Below are positions 18,057 to 26,305 of a stretch of DNA of 64,000 nucleotides, one piece after another (positions within the stretch are counted from its first letter, which is position 1; each line of letters starts with the position of its first letter). The stretch is from Amycolatopsis azurea DSM 43854 (GTDB lineage Bacteria; Actinomycetota; Actinomycetes; Mycobacteriales; Pseudonocardiaceae). A program made the position numbers and the translations under genes. The DNA lies in NCBI RefSeq assembly GCF_001995215.1, contig NZ_MUXN01000011.1:1-64000 (forward strand), given 5' to 3'. The notes under the pieces were generated by a model. It saw only the letters and a list, made by a program, of their open reading frames with translations. It was not told the DNA's origin and searched no databases.

Positions 18057-19310
18057 ATGACCAAGTACAGCGACAGCACGACGACAAGCCCGGCGAGCCG
18101 GGAGGCCTGGATCGCCACCTGGGGCACGGCGCAGCAGCTCGCACTACCCGCCGAATCCGGTGGAGGGCCGTGGATGCCGGACGACGCCGCGCGCCAGGCG
18201 GACGAACCGCCCGGCGCACCGACGAAGGTCGGCGCGCAGACCGTGCGCATGGTGGTGCGTGCCACCGTGGGTGGCACGGCCGTGCGCGTCGCGCTGTCGA
18301 ACTCCTTCGGTCGCGCGCCGGTGCGCGTCGGCGCCGCGTGGATCGCGCGGCACGAGCGCGGCGCGGCGATCCACGGGGGCAGCGAGTGCTCACTGACCTT
18401 CGGCGGGCGCGCCGCGGTGGTGGTACCGACGGGTGGGCACATCTGCAGCGATCCCGTCGAGTACGACCTGGCCGCGCAGACGGACCTGGTCGTTTCGTTG
18501 TACATCCCCGACGAGGACGTCATTCCCACGGCACACGAGGTCGGACTGCGCACGGCGTGGCTCGCACCCGGAGACCAGACCGCGACGCGGAACCTGCGCG
18601 ATGCCACCGCGTTCTCTTCGTACCTGTGGCTCACCGGAATCGACGTGACGGCACAGCCGGTGGCGTCCGCCATCGTCGTCATCGGCGATTCCATCGTCGA
18701 CGGCATGGAAACCACGCCTGACGCGGACGCGTCGTGGCCTTCGTCGCTGGCGCGCCGGCTGGCCGCGAGGGAGGGCATGCCGCCGCGTGCGGTGATCAAC
18801 ATGGGTATCGCGGGTAACCGTGTCCTGCGTGAGGCCGACGGCATGGGCGCCAGTGCCTTGGCCCGGTTCGACCGCGACGTGGTGGCGCGGCCCGGCGTGC
18901 GCTGGATGGTGTTGTCGGAAGGGATCAACGACCTGTTCTTCGGCTTGAGGCAGGGAGTGCCGGAGAGCGAGCGGGCGACGGCGGACGACCTCATCGCGGG
19001 CTACCGCATGCTGATCGGTCGCGCGCACCTGCACGGCCTGCGTGTCATCGGCTGCACGCTGCTGCCTCTCGGCGGCGCGCCCGTGTTCACCGCGGAGCTC
19101 GAGCGTATGCGCCAGGAGGTGAACCGCTGGATCCGTGACGGCGGCGAGTTCGACGCGGTCGTCGATCTGGAGGCGGCCACCCGTGACCCGGACGCGGCCG
19201 GACCGGTGAAGATGCGCACCGAGTTCGTGTCCGATGACGGCGTCCATCCGAGCGACGCGGGCCATCAGGCCATCGCCGAGGCGTTCGACCTGGAACTGTT
19301 CCGGGAGTAG
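18057..19310 (+). CDS. SGNH/GDSL-type esterase
   Basis: A 417-residue SGNH hydrolase when started at ATG 18057; an ATG at 17961 would add 32 residues with no clear function. The catalytic Ser block is VIGDSIVDG, block II GIAGNRVL, block III SEGINDL and block V DGVHPSDAGH (Asp-x-x-His). These enzymes deacetylate or hydrolyse esters. There is a long N-terminal beta-rich domain (about residues 1-200) before the GDS motif, as in fungal/actinomycete rhamnogalacturonan-type or unannotated SGNH proteins. No signal peptide is obvious, so it may act in the cytoplasm. Confidence 0.8.
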   Translation: MTKYSDSTTTSPASREAWIATWGTAQQLALPAESGGGPWMPDDAARQADEPPGAPTKVGAQTVRMVVRATVGGTAVRVALSNSFGRAPVRVGAAWIARHERGAAIHGGSECSLTFGGRAAVVVPTGGHICSDPVEYDLAAQTDLVVSLYIPDEDVIPTAHEVGLRTAWLAPGDQTATRNLRDATAFSSYLWLTGIDVTAQPVASAIVVIGDSIVDGMETTPDADASWPSSLARRLAAREGMPPRAVINMGIAGNRVLREADGMGASALARFDRDVVARPGVRWMVLSEGINDLFFGLRQGVPESERATADDLIAGYRMLIGRAHLHGLRVIGCTLLPLGGAPVFTAELERMRQEVNRWIRDGGEFDAVVDLEAATRDPDAAGPVKMRTEFVSDDGVHPSDAGHQAIAEAFDLELFRE

Positions 19311-19416
19311 GCCCGTCCTGCCGTCGAAGCGTTGCGAGATCGCTCCAGCGGCCTGAGGATGACTGGGGCAAGTTGCCATCGCGCAGGAGAGCAGCGGAAC
19401 CGAAGGAGTTTCACAG

Positions 19417-20646
19417 ATGGCGGCACACGAAACCGAGGTCGTGATCGTCGGTGCCGGACTCGCCGGCCTCTCCGCCGGGCTTTCGTTCCACCGCGCCGGA
19501 ATCTCCTGCGCCGTGCTGGAAGCCGGGGACGAGGTCGGCGGCCGGGTGCGCACCGACGTCGTCGACGGATTCCGCCTGGACCGCGGGTTCCAGATCCTCA
19601 ATCCCGCCTACCCCGCGGTCCGGCGTCTCGTGGACGTCGACGCGCTGCGGCTGGGACGGTTCTGGCGCGCGGTCCGGGTCGCCGACGGAGACCGGCTCGA
19701 CCTGCTCGGCAACCCGCTCGACGCACCGAAGGCCGTGCGCGGCGTCGCCGCCCGGCGCCATCTTTCGGCCAAGGATCTCGCCATGCTCGGCGCGTCGACG
19801 GTCCGCACCGCCGCAGGCCCCGCTCAGGCCATCGTCCGCGGTGAGGACCGCGCCACCCTCGACGAACTGCGCGGGGCAGGGCTGTCGGAGCGCGCGATCG
19901 ACTCCGTGTTCCGCCCTTTCCTCTCCGGGGTCTTCCTGGAAGACGGTTTGTCGACCTCGTCCCGGTTCTTCCGGCTGGTATGGCGCACTTTTCTCCGGTC
20001 TGCGCCGTCCTTGCCCGCCCTCGGGATGGGGGAACTGCCCCGGCAGCTGTCCCGTTCCCTTCCCTCGGCCACCGTACGGACCGGAACGGCGGTCGAGGAG
20101 ATCCGCGACGGCCGGGTGCGCACCGCCGGGGGAGACGTCTGGAAAGCGCGCGCGGTCGTGGTCGCCACGGACGGGACCACCGCCGCACGCCTCGTCCACG
20201 GTGTCCCAGAGCCGTCCTGGAATGGCGTCACAACCTGGTATTTCACGCCGCCGCGACCGCCGCTGCGCGAGCCGGTGATCGTGATCGACGCCCACGGGGG
20301 ACCGATCCTCAACACCGCCGTCCTCAGTGAGGTGTGCTCCACCTACGCCCCCGAGGGCTCGAGCCTCGTCAGCGCGTCGGCGCTCACCCCGCTCGCCGAG
20401 CCGGACGTGAGGCGGGAGCTGAGCCGGATGTACCGCACCGACGCGTCGCGGTGGCCGCTGGTGGGCCGGTACGAGATTCCCCGCGCGCTCCCCGCGATGC
20501 CCGCACCGCACGACTTCCGCCGCGCGATCCGTTTCGGCGACACGACCTACGTGTGCGGGGACCACCGGGACACCAGTTCCCTGCAAGGAGCGCTCGCGTC
20601 CGGCGCCCGGGTGGCGCGAGCCGTGAGGGCCGCGCTCGCCACGTGA
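19417..20646 (+). CDS. FAD-dependent amine oxidase/phytoene-desaturase-like oxidoreductase
   Basis: A 409-residue flavoprotein with the N-terminal Rossmann motif VVIVGAGLAGLSAGLSFHRAG (split here as GAGLAGLSAG) and VLEAGDEVGGRVRTD, which is the NAD(P)-FAD amine-oxidase/phytoene-desaturase signature. The C-terminus carries TTYVCGDHRDTSSLQGALASG, the second FAD-contact motif. A GAAGGAG site precedes the ATG. The substrate is unknown; no carotenoid genes lie nearby. Confidence 0.82.
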   Translation: MAAHETEVVIVGAGLAGLSAGLSFHRAGISCAVLEAGDEVGGRVRTDVVDGFRLDRGFQILNPAYPAVRRLVDVDALRLGRFWRAVRVADGDRLDLLGNPLDAPKAVRGVAARRHLSAKDLAMLGASTVRTAAGPAQAIVRGEDRATLDELRGAGLSERAIDSVFRPFLSGVFLEDGLSTSSRFFRLVWRTFLRSAPSLPALGMGELPRQLSRSLPSATVRTGTAVEEIRDGRVRTAGGDVWKARAVVVATDGTTAARLVHGVPEPSWNGVTTWYFTPPRPPLREPVIVIDAHGGPILNTAVLSEVCSTYAPEGSSLVSASALTPLAEPDVRRELSRMYRTDASRWPLVGRYEIPRALPAMPAPHDFRRAIRFGDTTYVCGDHRDTSSLQGALASGARVARAVRAALAT

Positions 20647-20649
20647 CCT

Positions 20650-20877
20650 CTAGTCCGGTCCGCGCAAGGTCAGGACGACCCGGAGCACGTGCTCGACCGC
20701 GGCGGGGAACGCGGCCCCGCGTAGTTCTCCGCGGCTGGCGAGAGTGAGCCCGGCGAAATCCAGCATTCGGTCGTCGCCGAGACGCCGCACGGTCAACGTG
20801 GCCACTTCCTCGAGATCGAGGCCGGGATTGTCCAGGCGGGTCAGTGCGAATTCGATGAGCAGCTGTTCGTCCGTCAC
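20650..20877 (-). CDS. Small hypothetical protein
   Basis: A 75-residue protein from GTG 20877, which has a GGAGGTG ribosome site; a longer frame upstream is Pro-rich and unlikely. The sequence (TDEQLLIEFALTRLDNPGLD) is acidic and helical and the product is unrecognised. It ends 4 bases from the opposing oxidoreductase stop. Confidence 0.5.
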   Translation of the reverse strand: MTDEQLLIEFALTRLDNPGLDLEEVATLTVRRLGDDRMLDFAGLTLASRGELRGAAFPAAVEHVLRVVLTLRGPD

Positions 20878-20932
20878 TTCACCACCTCCACGTGCTGTGA
20901 AGTCTACGTCGGACGACTCGACGGTGGTCGAC

Positions 20933-21346
20933 CTAGGCGGGGAGGGCGGCGGGGGCGTACGCGGCCAGTCGCTCGGCGAGGTCGTGGCAGATCGGAACCG
21001 GGGAATCCCCAGTGTCGCCCATGGGTTCACTTGCGTAGGCGTCTCGCGTGAACTTGGCCACCACCCGGGGCGAAGGAAGGATCTCGGTGCCGAGGCGGTC
21101 GACCACGATCAGGTCTTCCCGGCTGTCGGTCTCGAGGGCGAGGGCCCATCCTTCGCGTTCGTTCCACACCAGTGCGACGTCGCACCCGGGATGGCCGGGC
21201 AGCGTCCGGTCCAAGGCGATGTACGCCCCGGCGGTGGGATCGAGTTGGAGGTAGTAAGCGTTTCCGCTCAGCCTCAGGTCGTCGATCACGAGCCGGACGT
21301 AACGGTGCAAACCCCGGACTGCCGCTCCGCCGAATTCCGATTCCAT
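20933..21346 (-). CDS. DUF6292-family protein
   Basis: A 137-residue protein from ATG 21346. The pattern YVRLVIDDL, then AYIALDRTLPGHPGCDVALVWNE, EREGWALALET and VLP-x-P (ILPSPRVVAKF) matches my recollection of DUF6292, a common actinomycete protein of unknown role found near XRE or bldC-type regulators. No membrane segment. Confidence 0.65.
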   Translation of the reverse strand: MESEFGGAAVRGLHRYVRLVIDDLRLSGNAYYLQLDPTAGAYIALDRTLPGHPGCDVALVWNEREGWALALETDSREDLIVVDRLGTEILPSPRVVAKFTRDAYASEPMGDTGDSPVPICHDLAERLAAYAPAALPA

Positions 21347-21446
21347 GCCATCGTCCCTTGTAGTCTCGTCGCGATGCGGCGCCGACTGCTTGACGCGACA
21401 ACGGGAACGCCCCGCCCGAGCGCAGAATGACCACTGGTGGGGCGGT

Positions 21447-22526
21447 TCAAACGTCGAGTCCGGGGCCTGAGACGTAGCGGCGACGCAATTCCGCGTGACC
21501 CCGGTCGGTGAGGTCCGTGCTGTCGACGTACTGATCGATCGCACCGACCGGGGGCAGCGCCCGCACGGCCGCGTCACCGATCGTCGAGACAAGGGCGTCG
21601 GTGAACCGATAGGCGTCCAGGACCCGGAACGGCCGGTCGTGGAAGTAGCGGACCTTGACGTCCATCGGCTCGGTGAGACCGAGGTCGTTGTGCAGCCGAC
21701 CGGCGATCTCGTAGGCGAGGGAAAGGTGCCGCTCCCGTTCCTGCCAGCTTTGCGCGGACAGCGCGCCGGACAGGTGCGGGGTCAGCTCCTGGGCGCAGGG
21801 CAGCGCGGCGAAGGCGGTGCCCAGCCACTTGCTGTAGGGCGGATAAACCCGGTTCATCATCAGGCACAGCTTCATCAGGTCACGGACCTGCCGAGCGGCG
21901 ACCACCGCGGATCCCAGTTCGTCTCCGACTTCGCCGCAGCGGCCGACGAACGGCTCCTCCTGCGACAAGCGCATCCACTGACAAGCCAGGACGTAGCGCC
22001 AGACGTCGTCCGGGAACCAGGCGAGCAGCTTTCGGTAAGGCTCCAGCAGACCCAGCCCGTCGTGGAAGACCACGCCACCGGTCAGCTCACGCAACACCTG
22101 CGTCGGAACCGTCAGCCAGGTGGAGATCGACAGACCGTCGGCCGGGTCCGCGCCGAGTTGCTCGGTGAAGAAATCCCCCAGGTCGGTGACGTGTACCCAG
22201 TGCCGGGACGGCGCGTCCGGCGGGAAGGCGAAGCGGACCGGGTGACCACGGAATTCGACCGGCAGCTCACGATCGAGCAGGGCGTCCAGATCGTCGCGGC
22301 GGGCGAGGAAGTCCGCGCTGCCAAGGAACAATTGCATCCGCGGCCCCCAGGCGTGATCGGTGGAGCGCACTGTGTCGAAGCCTTGCACCTCCGAACCCCA
22401 GCCGATCAGCGCCGCCGAGTACGGCACCCCGTTCAGCGCGCTGTCCAGGATCGGGGCGACGACCTCGGTGTAGAACAGTCCGGCCAGCTCGAGACCGGGA
22501 ATGAAGGATCGTGTCACGCGGGCCAC
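21447..22526 (-). CDS. DUF4037-family protein
   Basis: A 359-residue protein with FIPGLELAGLFYTEVVAPIL, ALIGWGSEVQGFDTVRSTDH and WGPRMQLFL, which is the DUF4037 signature, a nucleotidyltransferase-like family. The SEVQGFDT-DH stretch sits where a nucleotidyltransferase active-site strand would be; whether it is active is not known. It is followed by a mostly helical domain. Confidence 0.8.
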   Translation of the reverse strand: MARVTRSFIPGLELAGLFYTEVVAPILDSALNGVPYSAALIGWGSEVQGFDTVRSTDHAWGPRMQLFLGSADFLARRDDLDALLDRELPVEFRGHPVRFAFPPDAPSRHWVHVTDLGDFFTEQLGADPADGLSISTWLTVPTQVLRELTGGVVFHDGLGLLEPYRKLLAWFPDDVWRYVLACQWMRLSQEEPFVGRCGEVGDELGSAVVAARQVRDLMKLCLMMNRVYPPYSKWLGTAFAALPCAQELTPHLSGALSAQSWQERERHLSLAYEIAGRLHNDLGLTEPMDVKVRYFHDRPFRVLDAYRFTDALVSTIGDAAVRALPPVGAIDQYVDSTDLTDRGHAELRRRYVSGPGLDV

Positions 22527-22562
22527 TCTGGCAGGAGCGCACCGGGACGGGCCAGTCGATAT

Positions 22563-22931
22563 TCAGCGCGGCGAGGGCGAGCGAAGGGCGCGGCCGATCA
22601 GTAAACTGATCTCACCTGGGGTACGGCGGCAGTGGGAGGTAGACGGTGAAGGAGGAGCAGCCCTTACCGCGATCCCTGGCCGAGAAAGTGGACTACCTGT
22701 TCCGAGAAGGCACTTGTACACCGACCACTTGCCGATCTTCAGCCCCCACTTGCCCACCGTCTTGCACGACTTCAGCGACCAGTAGTCGTCGTAGAACCTC
22801 ATTCCGGCGGTCCCGGCCTGCTGGGCCGGTTCCGCCGCCACGGGCGCGGCGTTCGCCGACGCCATGCCGAGCGGTAGCGCGGCGACCGCGATCCCGGTAG
22901 CGAGTGCGGCCCTGGGGATTGCCTTCCGCAT
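22563..22931 (-). CDS. Small secreted protein with a replaced C-terminus
   Basis: A 122-residue product with a clear signal peptide (LATGIAVAALPLGMASANAAP). The mature start YDDYWSLKSCKTVG, then GKWSVYKCL, resembles small two-Cys actinomycete exoproteins that end soon after the YKC-like sequence. Here the frame reads on for ~45 basic, low-complexity residues and stops at 22563, in DNA that on the other strand looks like the start of an XRE regulator. I think the natural stop has been lost through a deletion. Confidence 0.5.
   Translation of the reverse strand: MRKAIPRAALATGIAVAALPLGMASANAAPVAAEPAQQAGTAGMRFYDDYWSLKSCKTVGKWGLKIGKWSVYKCLLGTGSPLSRPGIAVRAAPPSPSTSHCRRTPGEISLLIGRALRSPSPR
22646..22711 (+). 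pseudogene. Truncated XRE-type regulator, N-terminus only
   Basis: From GTG 22646, with a GGGAGGT site just before it, the sequence KEEQPLPRSLAEKVDYLFRE matches the usual beginning of Streptomyces-type helix-turn-helix regulators (LAEKxxxLF). After about 22 codons the match stops and the DNA becomes the 3' end of the secreted-protein gene on the other strand. No HTH remains. Confidence 0.45.
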
Positions 22932-23081
22932 AATGGGTTCCTTCCCCTGTCGATCACGTCCGTACCTCGGACGCATGATCAGGTTGAAGGCGAGTGACCG
23001 GTCGCTGCAACACCTTTGCGTCTTGACGAAAAGGGCATTCGTGCGTCGGCCCCAGCCCTTCGGGCCACTACAGTCACGGTC

Positions 23082-23639
23082 ATGGCGACACTCCTGACCC
23101 AGCCGGTCCAGGGCCTGGTCGGTATCGAGTACCAGCACTTCGTCATCCAGTCGCGGGGGCTTGCCGAGCCTCCGCGATTCCCGTTCGACCACCAGCACGA
23201 TCTGATACTGCCGATGCGGGACGCCCTCGCGATCTTCGTCGCGGGCGACCCCGCCGCCTACGCTCTGGTCCACCTCGAAGCCTGGGACGACGAACCCGCC
23301 ACCACCGCGCCGCCGCACAGCGAGACCGAAACACTGACGGTTCTGTTCACCGTCCCGGAAATCTCGGCCCAGGGCGCGATGGCGACAGCGCCCGACACCG
23401 GCACTCTCCGGCTCGCCGATCCCGGGCCTTACCGCGTCCGTGTCCACCGTTGGGGTGTCGAGGACATGAACCACCCGCGCTCAGCCACGACATGCAGATG
23501 CGCGCCGCGATACGGCATTGGGCGGCCACGGGTAGTCGTGAGTGATGAAGAGGGTTATCGGCGGTCGCCGGGTTCGTGGCGGGACGCGCGAGTTCCGAAG
23601 TCTGTCAGGTCACCCGGTGTCGTATCCGGACGAGGCTGA
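23082..23639 (+). CDS. Hypothetical protein, probably frameshifted
   Basis: A 185-residue reading frame from ATG 23082. The first ~130 residues look like a real folded protein (GLVGIEYQHFVIQSR, LILPMRDALAIFVAGD, ETLTVLFTVPEISAQG, PGPYRVRVHRWG). After about base 23470 the frame becomes Arg/Pro-rich and overlaps the permease; a frame two bases over encodes ALSHDMQMRAAIRHWAATG and stops at 23545, which looks more natural. I infer a frameshift near 23470, or a sequencing error. I do not recognise the family. Confidence 0.5.
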   Translation: MATLLTQPVQGLVGIEYQHFVIQSRGLAEPPRFPFDHQHDLILPMRDALAIFVAGDPAAYALVHLEAWDDEPATTAPPHSETETLTVLFTVPEISAQGAMATAPDTGTLRLADPGPYRVRVHRWGVEDMNHPRSATTCRCAPRYGIGRPRVVVSDEEGYRRSPGSWRDARVPKSVRSPGVVSGRG

Positions 23640-24630
23640 GCGCGACGAGAGTCCCGCTGAGCGCGAGGTAAACCAGAGTCTCCAGGATCTGGAACGTCCA
23701 AAAGCGACCGGTGGGCTGGTAGCTGACGTCGACGTGGAGGTCGTACTTCGCCAGGCACACCGCGGCGTCGCCGAACGTGCCACCCGCACCGGTTTCGGGC
23801 GGATTGGTGATGCAGGCGCTGAACTTGCCGCCGTCCATGGTCTTGCCGTCCGGGGTGCGCAGCGGGCTCGTTTCGGCGACCCAGGCGTCGGGCGCGTCCG
23901 GGACGCGCACCCCGTTGATGACCGAGCCACCGGTGATGCTGCCCAGGTTCTGGGCCTCGTTGATCGCCTCCGCGGTCATCGGCAGTCTGGCGTGCTCGGC
24001 GGGTACCAGGTTGGGCCGCACCATGGTGGCGAAGAAGAACTGGAAGACGATGAACCCGACGAGGGTGAGCGCCATCGCGGGCAGCGTCCGCTTCAGCAGC
24101 AGCCCGGCGAGGGTGCCCAAGGTGAACGCCAGCGCGGCGTACCCGAACGGTGCGATGTTCCGTGCGCCGAAGACGAAGGTGCTGAACTGGTTCTTGACCA
24201 CCTCGTCGAAAGGCGCGGCCGCCCAGGTGAGCGTCGTGCCCGCCGCTCCGGTGAGGACCATGGCGGCGATGCCCACGATCAGGATCTTGGTGAGCAGCCA
24301 GCGTCGGCGGGTGACGCTTTGGTTCCACGCCAGCGTATGGGTGTTTCCCTCGAGTTCCCGCGCGATCAGCGGTGCGCCCCAGAATGTCCCGATGATCGCG
24401 GGGATCAGGGCGAGGCCCGCCGCGAGGAACAGCAGCGTGTTCTCGTAGGCGCCGCGGAACTCCGCCTTGGCCTGCGCGCAGCCGGCTTGGCCGCGACAGC
24501 CGGCCTGGAAGAGGTCGTGGCCCTCCCGGATGTCCGCGCCCAGGTACAGCAGGCAGGCGACGATCACGCCCAGCACCACCGCGCCGGACAAGGCTTGGAC
24601 GCGGAACTGCCGCCAGCTCAGCCACATCAT
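23605..24630 (-). CDS. ABC transporter permease
   Basis: A 341-residue membrane protein started at ATG 24630, which overlaps the ATPase stop by 4 bases. Segments at about 10-32, 69-90, 110-135, 155-175, 185-205 and 315-335 surround one extracytoplasmic loop with Cys pairs. The protein begins MMWLSWRQFRVQALSGAVVLGV, typical of the ABC-2 permease family. With the ATPase it forms an exporter, possibly for a drug, lipid or antimicrobial peptide. Confidence 0.85.
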   Translation of the reverse strand: MMWLSWRQFRVQALSGAVVLGVIVACLLYLGADIREGHDLFQAGCRGQAGCAQAKAEFRGAYENTLLFLAAGLALIPAIIGTFWGAPLIARELEGNTHTLAWNQSVTRRRWLLTKILIVGIAAMVLTGAAGTTLTWAAAPFDEVVKNQFSTFVFGARNIAPFGYAALAFTLGTLAGLLLKRTLPAMALTLVGFIVFQFFFATMVRPNLVPAEHARLPMTAEAINEAQNLGSITGGSVINGVRVPDAPDAWVAETSPLRTPDGKTMDGGKFSACITNPPETGAGGTFGDAAVCLAKYDLHVDVSYQPTGRFWTFQILETLVYLALSGTLVALSLVRIRHRVT

Positions 24631-25553
24631 CGCCGGCTCTCCCATGCTGCGGTCTCGATGTTCATGCCAGTCCCCGTGTCCGCCGCCCTGCTCATGTACG
24701 CGAGGACGAGTTCTTCGAGCGAAACCGGCTCGACGGAGTACGGCAGCGACCCAGGCCTGGTGCCGCCGCGGATGACCGCGTGGCTGTAGTGACCGCGGTG
24801 TTCCGTCCGGATGACCTCGACGCCGGCGGGAAGCCGGTTCAGCCCGTCGCGCGGCGCGACCAGCCGGGCGTGACTCGCCAGCAGATCGCGGACGTCGCCC
24901 GCGACCTGCACCCGCGAGTCGCACAGCACGATGAGGTGGTCGCATACCTGCTCGATGTCGTCGAGCAGGTGGGACGACAGCACCGCGCTCGCGCCGAGTT
25001 CGAGCACGAACTCCATCAAGTTGCGCAGGAAACCTTTGCGAGCCAACGGATCCAGTGCGGCTGCCGGTTCGTCGAAGAGGAGCAGTTCCGGGCGCTTGGC
25101 GGCCGCGACGGTCAGTGCGAGTTGTGCGCGCTGACCACCGGACAGTCGTCCCGCCTTCTGCTTCGGATTCAGCCCTGCCTGCCGGATGCGACGTTCGGCC
25201 AGCGCCTGGTCCCAACCCGGGTTCGTCTTCGCGCCGAACGTCAGGTGCTCGGCCACGCTGAACGACCCGTACACCGGGGTGTTCTGCGCGACGAACCCGA
25301 CCCTCGCCAGGTGCGCCGCACTCGCCGCCGGGCGGGATCCGAGCACGGACAACGATCCCGCCGTCGGCTCGATCAGGCCACAGGCCAGCTGCAGCAGGGT
25401 CGATTTGCCCGCTCCGTTCGGGCCGACCAGCCCGATGATCCGGCCGGCGGGGACGGTGAAATTCACATCGGCGAGTGCTTGTTCGCCGCGACGGCCGTAC
25501 TTCTTGGCCAGGCCCGTCGCGTGGAAGACCGGAGGTGAGTCTGCGTGTGGCAT
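24627..25553 (-). CDS. ABC transporter ATP-binding protein
   Basis: A 308-residue ATPase with Walker A GPNGAGKSTLL, Q-loop VAQNTPVYGSF, signature LSGGQRAQLAL, Walker B LLLFDEPAAALD and switch His in SSHLLDDIEQ. The C-terminal ~90 residues are an accessory domain. The start at ATG 25553 follows a GATGAGGGC site. It is translationally coupled to the permease. The gap to the regulator gene upstream holds an inverted repeat. Confidence 0.9.
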   Translation of the reverse strand: MPHADSPPVFHATGLAKKYGRRGEQALADVNFTVPAGRIIGLVGPNGAGKSTLLQLACGLIEPTAGSLSVLGSRPAASAAHLARVGFVAQNTPVYGSFSVAEHLTFGAKTNPGWDQALAERRIRQAGLNPKQKAGRLSGGQRAQLALTVAAAKRPELLLFDEPAAALDPLARKGFLRNLMEFVLELGASAVLSSHLLDDIEQVCDHLIVLCDSRVQVAGDVRDLLASHARLVAPRDGLNRLPAGVEVIRTEHRGHYSHAVIRGGTRPGSLPYSVEPVSLEELVLAYMSRAADTGTGMNIETAAWESRR

Positions 25554-25596
25554 GCCCTCATCCTGGAATTTCCCGATCTTCCCGGACATCGGCCCG

Positions 25597-25627
25597 AAGT
25601 ACGGTTTCGCTTTCGGCGACCGTACTT
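25597..25627. promoter_or_regulatory. Inverted repeat upstream of the ABC genes
   Basis: aagtacggt at 25597-25605 and accgtactt at 25619-25627, with a 13-base spacer, lie 44 bases before the ABC ATPase start and just after the response regulator gene. A response-regulator binding site is the simplest reading; a weak hairpin is possible. Confidence 0.5.
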
Positions 25628-25639
25628 GTGACCGGTTCG

Positions 25640-26305
25640 TCAGGTGGTGCTCGTGACGAGCCGGGTTTCCCAGGCCCATGCGGCGATCCCGACCCGGTTG
25701 CGCACGCCGAGCTTGGCCTGGATCCCGGAGACGTGGCTTTTGACCGTGCTGAGGGAGATGAACAGCTCGGCCGCGATCTCCCGGTTGGACAGACCCCGCG
25801 CGATGGTCCGCACGACCTCCACTTCGCGCCCGGACAACGATGCCGCTTTCGCGGGGTCGGCCTGCGACATCTCGCCGGTGCCGTTCAGGTGCTTGAGCAG
25901 CCTGATGGTGATCGACGGCGAAACGAGCGCCTCGCCGTTGTGGGCGGCTCGCACCGCCTCGACGAGCAGGGCGGGCCCGGCGTCCTTGAGCACGAAACCG
26001 ACCGCGCCACCGCGCAGCGCACCGTAGACGTACTCGTCGAGATCGAAAGTGGTGACCACGACGATCCGCATCGGATCGGTCACCCCGGGGCCCGCCAGCG
26101 TGCGGGTGACCTGGATGCCGTCGAGCTTGGGCATTCTGACGTCCACCAGGCACACGTCCGGCCGCAGCCGCCTGGCCAGGGCGATCGCTTCCGCGCCGTC
26201 GCCGGCTTCCCCGACGACCTCGATGTCGGGCTGGTCCTCAAGGATCAGCCGCAGACCTGCGCGGATCATCGCCTGGTCGTCGGCCAGGAGGATCTTGATG
26301 GTCAT
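25640..26305 (-). CDS. NarL-family response regulator
   Basis: A 221-residue protein with a receiver (acidic DD at 9-10, phospho-acceptor Asp in VCLVDVRMPKLDG at about 54, Lys in GFVLKDAG) and a C-terminal LuxR/GerE helix-turn-helix (LSGREVEVVRTIARGLSNREIAAE to STVKSHVSGIQAKLGV). The start overlaps the kinase stop by 4 bases. It is the partner of the adjacent kinase and probably regulates the ABC exporter. Confidence 0.92.
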   Translation of the reverse strand: MTIKILLADDQAMIRAGLRLILEDQPDIEVVGEAGDGAEAIALARRLRPDVCLVDVRMPKLDGIQVTRTLAGPGVTDPMRIVVVTTFDLDEYVYGALRGGAVGFVLKDAGPALLVEAVRAAHNGEALVSPSITIRLLKHLNGTGEMSQADPAKAASLSGREVEVVRTIARGLSNREIAAELFISLSTVKSHVSGIQAKLGVRNRVGIAAWAWETRLVTSTT

